Below, in pieces: positions 22,579 through 31,549 of a stretch of 32,893 bases of DNA (the first letter of the stretch is position 1; the number at the start of each line of letters is the position of its first letter). The position numbers and the translations under genes are program-made. The stretch comes from Ignavibacteria bacterium (GTDB lineage: Bacteria; Bacteroidota; Ignavibacteria; UBA10030), in assembly GCA_016873755.1 (NCBI GenBank), contig VGWB01000017.1, forward strand, positions 1-32,893, read 5' to 3'. A model generated the notes under the pieces. That model was not told where the DNA came from, did no database searches, and saw nothing but the letters and a program-made list of their open reading frames with translations.

Positions 22579-22998
22579 ATGAGCGAAAAGCTGAAAATCC
22601 TTACGGACAACACGCGCGAAGTTTTACGATTCCTGAAGTCGAAGTACCACTTCATTCATTTGTCGAATGTGTTCTTCCGCGATCTTCAGTACGGTGTGAC
22701 AGCCTATTTCGAATCGAAGGGGACCAAGCTCGGCTACGCTGACGCAGAGGAGCTCGCCGCTCAGTACGTTGCCGCCCTCGAGCGTGTGAACATTTTGAAG
22801 CGGATCACCCAGGGTTCGTGGATGTTGGTCTACCCGGAGTTCAGGAAGACACCTGTGAAACCCGCTGCGCCGGCGAAACCAGCGGCTGCCGCTTCCCCTC
22901 GACCCTCGACCGGGGCAGCGCCAAGACAGAACGCGGCCGGCGTCTCAGCGAGTTTAATTGATGGAGAACTTACTTCGGGTGGTTCAGAGTCCGCTTAA
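22579..22998 (+). CDS. Unknown SUF-operon protein with Pro/Ala tail
   Basis: I do not recognise this 139-residue protein. The first 90 residues look like a compact alpha/beta or winged-helix-like domain (VLRFLKSKYHFIHLSNVF, then YADAEELAAQYVAALERV and ITQGSWMLVYPEF); the remainder (about 91-139) is a low-complexity tail of Pro, Ala, Ser and Gly that is probably disordered. There are no Cys residues, so it is not a cluster carrier by itself. It lies 30 bases after rrf2 and 44 bases before sufB, inside the operon, which suggests a part in cluster assembly or its control. The start follows GAGCGTGCGAGGATGTT, with a weak ribosome binding site. Confidence 0.7.
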   Translation: MSEKLKILTDNTREVLRFLKSKYHFIHLSNVFFRDLQYGVTAYFESKGTKLGYADAEELAAQYVAALERVNILKRITQGSWMLVYPEFRKTPVKPAAPAKPAAAASPRPSTGAAPRQNAAGVSASLIDGELTSGGSESA

Positions 22999-23042
22999 CC
23001 TACGCGATGGTTGGAACCACAGCCACAATGATATGAGGCAAG

Positions 23043-24491
23043 ATGAGCACAGAGCCCAACACGATTGAGGAACTTGCGGATCGCGAGTACAAATGGGGAT
23101 TCATCACTGATATCGAGGCGGAGACCGCGCCAAAGGGTCTCAACGAGGACATCATCCGGTTCATCTCAGTCAAGAAGAACGAACCTGAGTGGCTTCTTGA
23201 ATGGAGGCTGAAGGCGTACCGTCACTGGCTCACGATGGAGGAGCCCAGATGGCCCAATGTACGATACGATGCCATCGACTATCAGGATATGATTTACTAC
23301 TCCGCGCCGAAGCAAAAGAAGCGGCCCAAGAGCCTGGATGAGGTCGATCCAGAGCTTCTCAGGACCTACGAGAAGCTCGGCATCTCCTTGCAGGAGCAGG
23401 AGCGGTTGACCGGCGTTGCAGTCGACGCGGTGTTTGACAGCGTCTCAGTTGCGACCACGTTCAAGGAGAAACTGCAGGAGCTCGGCATCATATTCTGCTC
23501 GTTCTCTGAAGCGGTACAGAACCATCCTGAGCTCGTACGCAAATATCTCGGCTCGGTCGTCCCATCCAACGATAACTTCTTCGCAGCTTTGAATTCGGCA
23601 GTCTTCAGTGATGGCTCCTTCTGCTATATTCCAAAGGGCGTTCGTTGCCCGATGGAGCTTTCGACTTACTTCCGCATCAACGCGGCGGATACGGGTCAGT
23701 TCGAGCGCACGCTGATCGTTGCCGAAGAAGATTCGTACGTCAGCTACCTCGAAGGCTGCACGGCCCCGATGCGCGACAATAACCAGCTTCACGCCGCCGT
23801 CGTTGAGTTGATCGCCGCCGGCGACAACGCGCAGATCAAATACTCCACCGTGCAGAACTGGTATCCGGGTGACAAGGAAGGCAGAGGCGGCATTTACAAT
23901 TTCGTCACCAAGAGGGGAAAGTGTGCCGGGAAAGGCTCAAAGATCTCCTGGACCCAGGTCGAGACGGGGTCGGCTATCACATGGAAATACCCAAGCGTTC
24001 TGCTGCAGGGCGATAACTCCGTGGGGGAGTTTTACTCGGTTGCCGTGGTCAACAATTATCAGCAGGCCGATACCGGTACGAAAATGATCCACCTTGGCAA
24101 GAACACGAAGAGCACGATCGTGTCGAAAGGGATCTCCGCCGGGCATGGCAACAACTCCTATCGAGGTTTGGTCGATATCAAGAGAGGCGCGACCAAATCA
24201 CGTAATTTCTCCCAGTGTGATTCGCTCCTCCTCGGGGATAAATGCGGGGCCCATACATTCCCGTATATCGAAGTCAAGAACACGTCGTCGAAGGTCGAGC
24301 ATGAAGCGTCGACATCGAAGATCGGGGAGGACCAGATCTTTTACTGTAAGCAGCGTGGACTCTCAACGGAAGATGCTGTGAATCTTATCGTCAATGGTTT
24401 CTGCAAAGAAGTGTTCCGTGAGCTCCCGATGGAATTCGCGGTTGAAGCGCAAAAGCTCCTGGGCGTGAGCCTTGAAGGAAGCGTCGGTTAG
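23043..24491 (+). CDS. sufB: SufB, Fe-S scaffold subunit
   Basis: This 482-residue protein is the SufB subunit of the SufBCD complex, on which [4Fe-4S] clusters are assembled in the cytoplasm. Family segments seen include [56 protein letters not shown], the parallel beta-helix core, and the C-terminal [22 protein letters not shown] and [22 protein letters not shown]. The conserved Cys in [10 protein letters not shown] corresponds to the scaffold cysteine. The gene follows the unknown protein by 44 bases and precedes sufC by 46. Confidence 0.96.
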   Translation: MSTEPNTIEELADREYKWGFITDIEAETAPKGLNEDIIRFISVKKNEPEWLLEWRLKAYRHWLTMEEPRWPNVRYDAIDYQDMIYYSAPKQKKRPKSLDEVDPELLRTYEKLGISLQEQERLTGVAVDAVFDSVSVATTFKEKLQELGIIFCSFSEAVQNHPELVRKYLGSVVPSNDNFFAALNSAVFSDGSFCYIPKGVRCPMELSTYFRINAADTGQFERTLIVAEEDSYVSYLEGCTAPMRDNNQLHAAVVELIAAGDNAQIKYSTVQNWYPGDKEGRGGIYNFVTKRGKCAGKGSKISWTQVETGSAITWKYPSVLLQGDNSVGEFYSVAVVNNYQQADTGTKMIHLGKNTKSTIVSKGISAGHGNNSYRGLVDIKRGATKSRNFSQCDSLLLGDKCGAHTFPYIEVKNTSSKVEHEASTSKIGEDQIFYCKQRGLSTEDAVNLIVNGFCKEVFRELPMEFAVEAQKLLGVSLEGSVG

Positions 24492-24537
24492 AAGTCCGCG
24501 ATTGTGAAACTCAGTGCAAGAAAGGAACTGCCAGAAA

Positions 24538-25305
24538 ATGCTCGAGATCAAAAATCTCCATGCCAGCGTCAACGGCAATGAAATCCTCAATGGTATTAAT
24601 CTGAACGTCAAGGCGGGCGAGGTGCACGCCATCATGGGTCCGAACGGCTCCGGCAAAAGCACGCTCGCACAGCTCCTTGCGGGTCGTGACACCTATTCGG
24701 TCTCGCAAGGCGGCGTTACGTACGAGGGAAAAGACCTCCTCGACATGGACCCGGAAGAGCGAGCGCGTGAGGGATTGTTCCTCGCGTTTCAGTATCCCGT
24801 GGAAATCCCCGGTGTGAGCAACACCTACTTCCTGAAGGCAGCGCTCAACGCGATCCGAAAACACAAAGGGCTTGAGGAGCTGGATGCCGTCGAGTTCCTT
24901 CAGCTCGTCAAGCAGCGAATGAAGCTCGTCGACATGGATGAGACTCTCTTGAACCGCCCGGTCAATGAAGGGTTCTCCGGCGGTGAGAAGAAGCGGAACG
25001 AGATTTTCCACATGGCTGTGTTGGAACCGAAGTTGGCCATTCTCGATGAAACCGATTCCGGTCTTGATATCGATGCATTGCGCATCGTTGCAGATGGTGT
25101 GAACAAGTTGCGGCGAAGGGACAATGCGATCATCGTGGTGACGCATTATCAGCGTTTGTTGAACTACATCGTCCCGGACTTTGTCCACGTCCTGGTGGAC
25201 GGACGAATCGTGAAGTCCGGAGGCAAAGAGCTGGCGCTGCAACTCGAAGAGAAGGGATACGACTGGGTGAAAGATGAGGCAGGAAAAGCAGCGGTTCAGG
25301 CTTAA
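24538..25305 (+). CDS. sufC: SufC, ATPase of the SufBCD complex
   Basis: This 255-residue ABC-type ATPase powers conformational changes of SufBCD; it is soluble and not a transporter. Walker A is GPNGSGKST (34-42), the signature is [11 protein letters not shown], Walker B is [12 protein letters not shown], and the switch His lies in VVTHYQRLL. The [12 protein letters not shown] and [13 protein letters not shown] forms are characteristic of SufC. I start at 24538, preceded by AAAGGA, rather than at an ATG 24 bases upstream, because MLEIKNLHA is the family start. A long antisense frame over the gene is a shadow. Confidence 0.96.
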   Translation: MLEIKNLHASVNGNEILNGINLNVKAGEVHAIMGPNGSGKSTLAQLLAGRDTYSVSQGGVTYEGKDLLDMDPEERAREGLFLAFQYPVEIPGVSNTYFLKAALNAIRKHKGLEELDAVEFLQLVKQRMKLVDMDETLLNRPVNEGFSGGEKKRNEIFHMAVLEPKLAILDETDSGLDIDALRIVADGVNKLRRRDNAIIVVTHYQRLLNYIVPDFVHVLVDGRIVKSGGKELALQLEEKGYDWVKDEAGKAAVQA

Positions 25306-25320
25306 GGGACAAGATCGCAC

Positions 25321-26652
25321 ATGAAGTACACTACCGAAAAGAACTCTTGGTACCTATCGGCGTTTGAGAAGTTCGAGCAAAGCCTCAATGGCGAGTCCGC
25401 TTCCCGGCTGCACACACTTCGTCGCAGTGCGCTTGAGCGGTTCAATTCGCTCGGCTTTCCGACGACCCGGCACGAGGAGTGGCGCTTCACGAACATCTCA
25501 CCGATTCTGAAGACGAACTTCAGGCCTGTGCTCAATCCCACGGCAGAAGGTCTGAGCCGGAAGGATGTGGGGCAGTTCGCTTTTGGCACTCGCCATCTTC
25601 TGGTATTTGTGAATGGCTTCTTCTCGGGGGATCTTTCGACCCTCGATGAACTCCCGGGTGACGCATATTGCGGGAGCCTGGCGACAGCGGTGAAGAGCGA
25701 TCATCCTGTTCTCCGACAACATCTCGCGCAATATGCGACGTACGACGACAACGCTTTTTCAGCTTTGAATACGGCTTTTCTTCGTGACGGGGCATTCATC
25801 TACGTTCCGGATGGGATCGTTATGGATGACTCCGTCCACCTGCTGTTCATCGCGGCTGGCAAGGATCACGCCCTCATCTCGCCGCGCAATCTCATTGTCG
25901 TTGGGAAAAACAGCCAGGTTTCTATTGTTGAGAGCTACGTGAGCCTGGCGACGAGCTCGTACCTAACCAACGTTCTGACCGAGATCGTCGTAGGTGACCA
26001 TTCGGTGATCGAGCACGACAAGCTTCAAAACGAGCGCCGGGATGCCTTTCACATTGCTTCGATTCACGCTCTGCAGGGAACACAGACCAATCTCATATCA
26101 AATTCTATCTCGATCGGGGGCTCGCTCGTTCGGAACAATGTAACTTCCGTTCTAGATGCAGAGGGAAGTGAGTGCACACTAAACGGATTGGCGCTTGCGA
26201 CAGGCACACAGTTGATCGACAACCACACCACTATCGACCACGCAAAGCCGCGTTGTGTGAGCCACGAGCTGTACAAATCGATTCTCGACGGCAAATCGCG
26301 GGGTGTGTTCAATGGAAAGATCTTCGTACGGAAGGACGCGCAGAAAACCGACGCGAAGCAAACAAACAAGACTCTACTCCTCTCTGAGGACGCGACAATC
26401 GATACGAAGCCTCAGTTGGAGATCTTTGCTGACGACGTGAAATGCACCCATGGGGCAACGGTCGGGCAACTGGACGCGGAACAGATATTCTATTTGCGAT
26501 CTCGAGGCATCGATGACACGACGGCCCGGGACATCCTCACCTTTGCCTTTGCGAGCGATGTCGTCAGCCGTGTTCACGTCGATCCACTCCGGGAACAACT
26601 TGAAGCACTTGTCCATTCGCGCCTCGATCAAGGACGCACATTGCAGGACTAA
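25321..26652 (+). CDS. sufD: SufD, partner of SufB
   Basis: This 443-residue protein is the SufD subunit, paralogue of SufB, that completes the SufBCD scaffold. The N-terminal helical part contains FPTTRHEEWRFTNISPI; the central beta-helix shows ALNTAFLRDGAFIYVPDGIV; and the C-terminal conserved block has ASTSK-like elements replaced by the SufD form SDDVKCTHGATVGQLDAEQIFYLRSRGID-type sequence around residues 367-396 (key residues C, H, G). It follows sufC by 15 bases and precedes sufS by 2. Confidence 0.94.
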   Translation: MKYTTEKNSWYLSAFEKFEQSLNGESASRLHTLRRSALERFNSLGFPTTRHEEWRFTNISPILKTNFRPVLNPTAEGLSRKDVGQFAFGTRHLLVFVNGFFSGDLSTLDELPGDAYCGSLATAVKSDHPVLRQHLAQYATYDDNAFSALNTAFLRDGAFIYVPDGIVMDDSVHLLFIAAGKDHALISPRNLIVVGKNSQVSIVESYVSLATSSYLTNVLTEIVVGDHSVIEHDKLQNERRDAFHIASIHALQGTQTNLISNSISIGGSLVRNNVTSVLDAEGSECTLNGLALATGTQLIDNHTTIDHAKPRCVSHELYKSILDGKSRGVFNGKIFVRKDAQKTDAKQTNKTLLLSEDATIDTKPQLEIFADDVKCTHGATVGQLDAEQIFYLRSRGIDDTTARDILTFAFASDVVSRVHVDPLREQLEALVHSRLDQGRTLQD

Positions 26653-26654
26653 AC

Positions 26655-27917
26655 ATGGGCACCGTTACTCACGCACACGGTTCAGTCGCGGTCGGCACAG
26701 GATTTGACCCCGAATCGGTCCGGCGAGACTTTCCGATCCTGAAGCGGCGGGTACGCGGCAACCCACTCGTGTATCTTGACAACGCTGCCACCACCCAGAA
26801 ACCTCAGCCTGTCATTGATGCGCTCGTTCAGTACTATGCGTCACAGAACGCCAACGTCCACCGCGGTATCCACCACCTGAGTGAAATTGCGACGCAGGCG
26901 TACGAAGACGTTCGCGCGAAAGTTCAGCGCTTCATCAACGCGGCATCTGTACGGGAGATCGTCTTCGTCCGAGGGGCGACGGAAGCGATCAACCTGGTTG
27001 CGAGCAGCTTCGGACACGCATATTTGAATGCTGGTGATGAGGTGGTTATCACCGGTATGGAGCATCACTCCAACATTGTACCGTGGCAGCTGGCGTGCCA
27101 GCGACGCGGCGCTCACCTCATCGTTGTACCCATCACCGATTCGGGAGAGGTCGTTGTGGAAGAGTACGAACGGCGTCTTAGCCCGCGCACGAAAATCGCA
27201 GCACTGACGCATGTCTCAAACGCTCTCGGAACTGTCAATCCCGTGAAAGAGATGGTTCGGCTTGCACATCAAAAGGGGATTCCCGTTCTCGTCGATGGTG
27301 CACAGGCCATGCCGCATCTCCGAGTAGATGTCCGGGAGCTTGGCTGCGATTTCTACGTTTTCTCCGGGCATAAGATGTTCGGGCCGACGGGCATCGGAGT
27401 GCTGTACGGGAAGGAGGAGATCCTGTCTGCGATGCCTCCCTACCAAGGGGGCGGAGACATGATCAAATCGGTCTCCTTCGAGCGAACCATCTACCATGAT
27501 CTCCCATATCGCTTCGAAGCGGGGACGCCAAACATCGCCGATGGAATCGCCTACGGCGCTGCGCTGGACTATTTGACCCGGCTGGATTGGCAGGTCGTCG
27601 CGAACTACGAGCGTGCTCTTCTACTGTATGCAACCAACGCAGTCTCAACCGTCCCGGGACTGAGGATTATCGGAACTGCCACTGAGAAAGCGGGTGTCGT
27701 TTCGTTCGTTCTCGACGGCATTCATCCCCATGACATTGGAACCATCTTGGACCAAGAGGGAATAGCGATTCGCACCGGTCATCACTGTGCTCAACCGGTC
27801 ATGGACCGTTTTGGGATCCCTGCGACCGCTCGCGCATCCTTCGCGTTCTACAACACGCAGGAAGAAGCTGACCGGCTGGTGATCGGAATCCAAAAAGTCG
27901 TCGAGGTTTTCAAATGA
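26655..27917 (+). CDS. sufS: SufS, cysteine desulfurase
   Basis: This 420-residue group II cysteine desulfurase releases sulfur from cysteine as a persulfide, leaving alanine, to feed the Suf scaffold. The PLP lysine is K240 in FSGHKMFGPTG, the persulfide-forming cysteine is C378 in RTGHHCAQP, and the LDNAATTQKPQPV and THVSNALGT motifs are intact. About 18 residues precede the usual family start, but the ATG at 26655, two bases after sufD, is the only good start nearby. It overlaps sufU by 4 bases, which fits direct sulfur transfer to SufU. Confidence 0.96.
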   Translation: MGTVTHAHGSVAVGTGFDPESVRRDFPILKRRVRGNPLVYLDNAATTQKPQPVIDALVQYYASQNANVHRGIHHLSEIATQAYEDVRAKVQRFINAASVREIVFVRGATEAINLVASSFGHAYLNAGDEVVITGMEHHSNIVPWQLACQRRGAHLIVVPITDSGEVVVEEYERRLSPRTKIAALTHVSNALGTVNPVKEMVRLAHQKGIPVLVDGAQAMPHLRVDVRELGCDFYVFSGHKMFGPTGIGVLYGKEEILSAMPPYQGGGDMIKSVSFERTIYHDLPYRFEAGTPNIADGIAYGAALDYLTRLDWQVVANYERALLLYATNAVSTVPGLRIIGTATEKAGVVSFVLDGIHPHDIGTILDQEGIAIRTGHHCAQPVMDRFGIPATARASFAFYNTQEEADRLVIGIQKVVEVFK

Positions 27918-28369
27918 CGTCTGAGCTTCGCAGCTTGTATCAAGAGATCATTCTCGACCATAACAAGAGCCCGCGCAATTTCAGGAAGCTTTCTGACGCG
28001 AACAGGACGGTTGTGGGCTACAATCCATTGTGCGGCGATCACTACACTCTGTACGTCCGCACCGAGGACGACATCATCAAAGACATTGGTTTTCAGGGTT
28101 CCGGGTGTGCGATCTCAAAGGCCTCAGCGTCCGTCATGACGACGATTGTGAAGGGGAAAACCCACGCCGAAGCCGAGAAGCTCTTTGAGATGTTTCACAA
28201 ACTGGTGACCGGCGAGCTTTCAGGAGCAATCGATGCCGAGGAACTCGGAAAACTGGCTGCTTTTTCGGGTGTCAGCGAATTTCCCGCTCGCGTGAAGTGT
28301 GCGAGTCTTGTGTGGCACACTCTCAGCAATGCGCTTCAGGAGAAGAGTGAAACAGTGACGACGGAATAG
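27914..28369 (+). CDS. sufU: SufU, sulfur acceptor for SufS
   Basis: This 151-residue IscU-fold protein is of the SufU type: it takes sulfur from SufS, usually by a zinc-ligand swap, rather than acting as a bona fide scaffold. Conserved ligands are C40 and D42 (NPLCGD), C65 (GSGCAIS) and C129 (RVKCASL). The extra stretch between C65 and C129 (about 18-21 residues) is a SufU hallmark relative to IscU. The start overlaps the sufS stop (ATGA). Confidence 0.93.
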   Translation: MTSELRSLYQEIILDHNKSPRNFRKLSDANRTVVGYNPLCGDHYTLYVRTEDDIIKDIGFQGSGCAISKASASVMTTIVKGKTHAEAEKLFEMFHKLVTGELSGAIDAEELGKLAAFSGVSEFPARVKCASLVWHTLSNALQEKSETVTTE

Positions 28370-28402
28370 GCAGTTCGAAAGGTCAATCCAGAAGGAGGAA
28401 TC

Positions 28403-28771
28403 ATGGCAGAAGTCATCGCAGAAGTCCAGGCCAACCCGAACCAACTTGTAGCGATCACGGCTCGCGCCGCCCGGGAGATAATGAAAACTAAGGAGGAAAA
28501 CGGGATTCCGACATCACACGCGCTCCGACTGGGAGTGAAAGGAGGAGGGTGCTCAGGCATGACCTACGTCCTTGCATTTGACGAGCAGCCTCGGGAAGAC
28601 GACACGGTGTATGAGATGGAGGGTCTGACAATCTTCCTTGATCCTAAGAGTCATCACTACCTGTCCGGAACAACGCTCGACTTCTCCGATGGGCTTCATG
28701 GACGCGGATTTGTCTTCAGCAATCCTAACGCCTCAAGAACGTGCGGTTGCGGGCATTCGTTTGGAGTCTAA
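28403..28771 (+). CDS. SufA/ErpA-type A-type Fe-S carrier
   Basis: This 122-residue protein belongs to the HesB/IscA/SufA family that carries iron-sulfur clusters from the scaffold to target proteins. The three ligands are C50 (GGGCSGM) and the C-terminal pair C114 and C116 in CGCGHSFGV; FSDGLHGRGFVFSNPNA is the typical segment before them. A very strong ribosome binding site (AAGGAGG) precedes the ATG, stronger than for other genes in the operon. Whether it is best named SufA, IscA or ErpA cannot be decided from sequence alone. Confidence 0.92.
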   Translation: MAEVIAEVQANPNQLVAITARAAREIMKTKEENGIPTSHALRLGVKGGGCSGMTYVLAFDEQPREDDTVYEMEGLTIFLDPKSHHYLSGTTLDFSDGLHGRGFVFSNPNASRTCGCGHSFGV

Positions 28772-28788
28772 CACAAAGGTGCTCCTCA

Positions 28789-29202
28789 ATGGACGCGAAG
28801 AAGGACCAATCAGAGAATGCTGTGCAACCTCAATCGGCTTTCACACCGACCGAGATTGAATCAGGAAGCCGGGTCGTCCAGATCAGCTCTCTGCTCGAAG
28901 GAAGGATCTGGAACGCGCTGCGGGAGTGCTACGATCCTGAGATCCCCGTGAACATTGTCGACCTCGGTTTGGTCTACGATGTGAAAGTCGATGACGAGAT
29001 ACCGGGTGAGGCGAATGTCTTCGTAGCGATGACGCTCACAGCGCCTGGTTGTGCCTTAGCTCCCATGATCGCCGCGGATGTACGGCGACGCGTGATGAAT
29101 GTGCCAGGCGTACGAAACGTGCGAGTCGATCTTGTCTTCGATCCCATGTGGAATCCAAGCATGATGTCGGACGCGGCAAAGCTTATGCTTAACATTGGAT
29201 GA
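28789..29202 (+). CDS. SufT-type DUF59 (MIP18-family) protein
   Basis: This 137-residue protein has a MIP18/DUF59 domain (about residues 38-137), as in SufT, PaaD and CIA2, which help to mature or target iron-sulfur proteins. The hallmark DPEIPVNIVDLGLVYDV (49-65) and the TAPGC motif with C88 are present; the first 37 residues are a variable Ser/Gln-rich extension. I start at 28789, 17 bases after the carrier gene; an upstream in-frame ATG would overlap that gene's end. It closes the SUF cluster proper. Confidence 0.88.
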   Translation: MDAKKDQSENAVQPQSAFTPTEIESGSRVVQISSLLEGRIWNALRECYDPEIPVNIVDLGLVYDVKVDDEIPGEANVFVAMTLTAPGCALAPMIAADVRRRVMNVPGVRNVRVDLVFDPMWNPSMMSDAAKLMLNIG

Positions 29203-29258
29203 CCGCTCATTCATCGGAGGAAGGCTACTGTATTACCAGCAGGTAACGCTTCAACAGC

Positions 29259-29273
29259 GAGAGATTCTCTCTC
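29259..29273 (+). repeat. Short hairpin in the SOD leader
   Basis: GAGAGA (29259-29264) pairs with TCTCTC (29268-29273) around a 3-base loop, 35 bases before the SOD start codon. There is no T run. No clear promoter was found in the 106-base gap, so SOD may be transcribed with the SUF genes. Confidence 0.3.
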
Positions 29274-29308
29274 AATCAAACCGTAAATCCAATAAAAGGA
29301 ACGCAATT

Positions 29309-29941
29309 ATGGCATACGAGTGGAAGTTCAATCCCCGTCCCTATTCAGACGATGAAGCAAAGAAGCTACTTGCCAACGTCGTGAGCGCCGAGACGACAGA
29401 CTGGCATTACAATATGCATCACAAAGGTTATGTGACGGCCCTGAACAACATTGAGAAAGCGCTGGAGGGAGCCGACCGTGCAGCTGCAAACGGCAACTAC
29501 AGCGTTGTCGGAGAGCTCAAGCGGCGGTTCACATGGAATCACGCGGGAGCATTGCTGCATGACATCTACTGGGAGGTTATGGGGGGTGATGGAGATCCAA
29601 ACAAAGGTCCGGAGATTAAAGCAGCGATCGAGAAGGAATTCGGGTCGTTCGATGCCTGGAAGGTGGATTTCAAGGCTGGTGCCGTCTCTGCCAAACTGAG
29701 CGGCTGGGGGCTTCTCGTCTTCGATCGACTGTATTCGGGTCGTTTGCTCAACGTGACTGTCGATGAGCACCAGTATGGTGCAATCTGGGGCGGGATTCCG
29801 CTGATTTCGTGCGACGTGTTTGAGCACGCCTACTATCACAAAGACGGTCCCGCACGCGCGAAGTACATCGACAATTTCCTCGCGAACCTGCACTGGGCCC
29901 GAATCAACGACCGGTACAAGAAGTACGTGCCGGGAAAGTAG
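29309..29941 (+). CDS. Iron/manganese superoxide dismutase
   Basis: This 210-residue enzyme dismutates superoxide to hydrogen peroxide and oxygen. The predicted metal ligands are H33 (WHYNMHHKGYV), H84 (ALLHDIYW), and D169 and H173 (CDVFEHAYY). The second-ligand segment FTWNHAGALLHDIYW is closer to the archaeal form than to the NHSLFW form of most bacterial enzymes. Iron or manganese use cannot be decided by eye. There is no signal peptide, so it is cytoplasmic. I start at 29309, preceded by AAAAGGA, since the family begins there. The gene lies 106 bases after the SUF operon and fits with oxidative defence of iron-sulfur proteins. Confidence 0.92.
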   Translation: MAYEWKFNPRPYSDDEAKKLLANVVSAETTDWHYNMHHKGYVTALNNIEKALEGADRAAANGNYSVVGELKRRFTWNHAGALLHDIYWEVMGGDGDPNKGPEIKAAIEKEFGSFDAWKVDFKAGAVSAKLSGWGLLVFDRLYSGRLLNVTVDEHQYGAIWGGIPLISCDVFEHAYYHKDGPARAKYIDNFLANLHWARINDRYKKYVPGK

Positions 29942-29967
29942 CTCAACAACCGGGTGGCTCCACGAGA

Positions 29968-29990
29968 GGGGTCGGTCTATCACCGGCCCC
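29968..29990 (+). terminator. Hairpin after SOD
   Basis: GGGGTCGGT (29968-29976) pairs with ACCGGCCCC (29982-29990), nine pairs including one G-U, around a 5-base loop. The bases after it contain only scattered T, so it is a terminator of imperfect form. It probably ends the SUF-SOD message. Confidence 0.6.
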
Positions 29991-30098
29991 TTGCCGTTTC
30001 CGATTTGCTCCTCTTCCAACTATTCCGTACCATCAAACGCCTCACGCAACGATTCTAACACAACTCCCAATCGAGCGATTCCAGATATTTGCCCGGTC

Positions 30099-31529
30099 AT
30101 GCCGCACGTCCGCGTTGCTGTTCTCCTGATTTTCGCATCCGTCTCGCTGTACGGTCAGCCGAGAGCCGAAAGGGCACTCTCGGCAAGCGTTTCAAAGGAG
30201 CGCTTGCTCAGGACGGTTCGAGACCTGGTGTGGTTCGGACCCAGGACGGGCGGGACAAAGTCGGGCAACCGCGCTGTCCAATATCTCGTGGATAGGTTCA
30301 AGGAGGCAGGTTACACGCCTGAGGTCGTGGAGGATCCCGAGGTTCTTACCTTTTCGATCCTCAAATGGTCGTTGAGAGTTGAAGAGCCGCGATCGCTTCG
30401 AAGGCTCATCAAGAACGCGTGGCTGGGAGGTTTCTCTCCCTCCGTTGGCAAGACGAGGGCGCCCTTGCGGTTGATGGCTGATCAGGAGGACACGAGAAGG
30501 AACCTTGTGGACAGTGGGGCAGTTTTGCTCGATGAGCCTCCGGACAGGAGAACGTATGAGAAGCTTGTCCAGGTAGGGGCATCCTGCATTCTGGTGATCT
30601 CGCCGAAGCTGGAAGGTGCATACTCGAAATGGGCGATGATCTCAGATTTGAGGAGATCGGCCGAGAATCCGATTCCAATGTTCAATCTCTCTTACGACAA
30701 TGGCGTCCGGTTGAAAGAGGCGTTGAGGGACAGCCAGGAGGTGGTGATCAGCTTCTCGGCGCAGACGCTCATCGCCCGCGGTGTGCCGAAAACAGTCATC
30801 GCGACGCTTGCAGGGGATAGCAGTGCGTACTTTCTGGTTTGCGCGCATGGAGATGCCGACTCAGGCGGGCCGGGCGCAGACGACAACGCGTCGGGGGTTT
30901 CAGGTGTTTTAGAGATCGCTCGCACCCTTGGCGCGCTTGTCGGGTCGAAAGTTATACCCAGGCCGAAGTTCACGATCCAGTTTGCTGTATGGGGTACGGA
31001 GGTTCATTCCACTGAACATTACGTGAAGTCTCGGGCGAACGATCTGGAGCAAATCCTGGGAGTACTGAACATTGATGAGATAGGAACTGGTGCAACTCGT
31101 GATTGCCTTTATTTTGAATCCAACGACATTGAGCATAATGAGAAATTGTTGAGAACTCTTGAAGCTGTTGGCGAGGAATACGCAGGCAGAAAGGGCTTCT
31201 GGGCAGAGTCAACGACGAACCCTTCTCAGGGCGGCACAGACTCCTACGTCTTCTTACCCAACTACCTGCGGTATTTGAAAATCCCGGAGGTGGAGATACC
31301 GTCGGTCACCATCTACACGGCGGCCTGGAATGAGCTGAAGCGTCTGCAGCAGACGGAGGGTTGGACATCAAAGGCCTGGAAGGGTCATCCCGATTCTGTT
31401 TATATCGATTATTCTGCTTATTATCACTCTTCGCTCGATATCCCGGCGATGACGACGGAGCGCGAGCCGTATAACATGGTTGGGGCGGCTAAAGCTGTCG
31501 GGATATCTCTGCTGAGACTTGCTTGGTAG
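30099..31529 (+). CDS. Secreted M28-family metallopeptidase-like protein
   Basis: This 476-residue protein has a signal peptide (residues 1 to about 20, ending near YGQ) and the M28 zinc aminopeptidase fold with a PA-type insert before the catalytic part. Predicted metal ligands are H250 in CAHGD, the Asp of GADDNASG (261-263), E301, the Asp of LNIDEIGTG, and a C-terminal His in YYHSSLD. In most M28 enzymes the ligand Glu is preceded by a catalytic Glu (EE); here that place is T300 (WGTEV), so activity is doubtful or altered. I start at 30099 because the signal peptide begins there; the longer open frame back to 29820 is antisense to nothing but overlaps SOD and lacks family similarity. Confidence 0.85.
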   Translation: MPHVRVAVLLIFASVSLYGQPRAERALSASVSKERLLRTVRDLVWFGPRTGGTKSGNRAVQYLVDRFKEAGYTPEVVEDPEVLTFSILKWSLRVEEPRSLRRLIKNAWLGGFSPSVGKTRAPLRLMADQEDTRRNLVDSGAVLLDEPPDRRTYEKLVQVGASCILVISPKLEGAYSKWAMISDLRRSAENPIPMFNLSYDNGVRLKEALRDSQEVVISFSAQTLIARGVPKTVIATLAGDSSAYFLVCAHGDADSGGPGADDNASGVSGVLEIARTLGALVGSKVIPRPKFTIQFAVWGTEVHSTEHYVKSRANDLEQILGVLNIDEIGTGATRDCLYFESNDIEHNEKLLRTLEAVGEEYAGRKGFWAESTTNPSQGGTDSYVFLPNYLRYLKIPEVEIPSVTIYTAAWNELKRLQQTEGWTSKAWKGHPDSVYIDYSAYYHSSLDIPAMTTEREPYNMVGAAKAVGISLLRLAW

Positions 31530-31549
31530 GTCGGAACACACTGCATTTC

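Noticed and set aside
24511-25320. Minus-strand frame of 269 codons opposite sufC
   Set aside because: sufC is unmistakable by its ABC motifs; the antisense frame is a codon-usage shadow.
29820-30098. N-terminal extension of the peptidase from an upstream ATG
   Set aside because: It overlaps SOD in another frame, is Ser/Thr-rich without homology, and the signal peptide begins at 30099.
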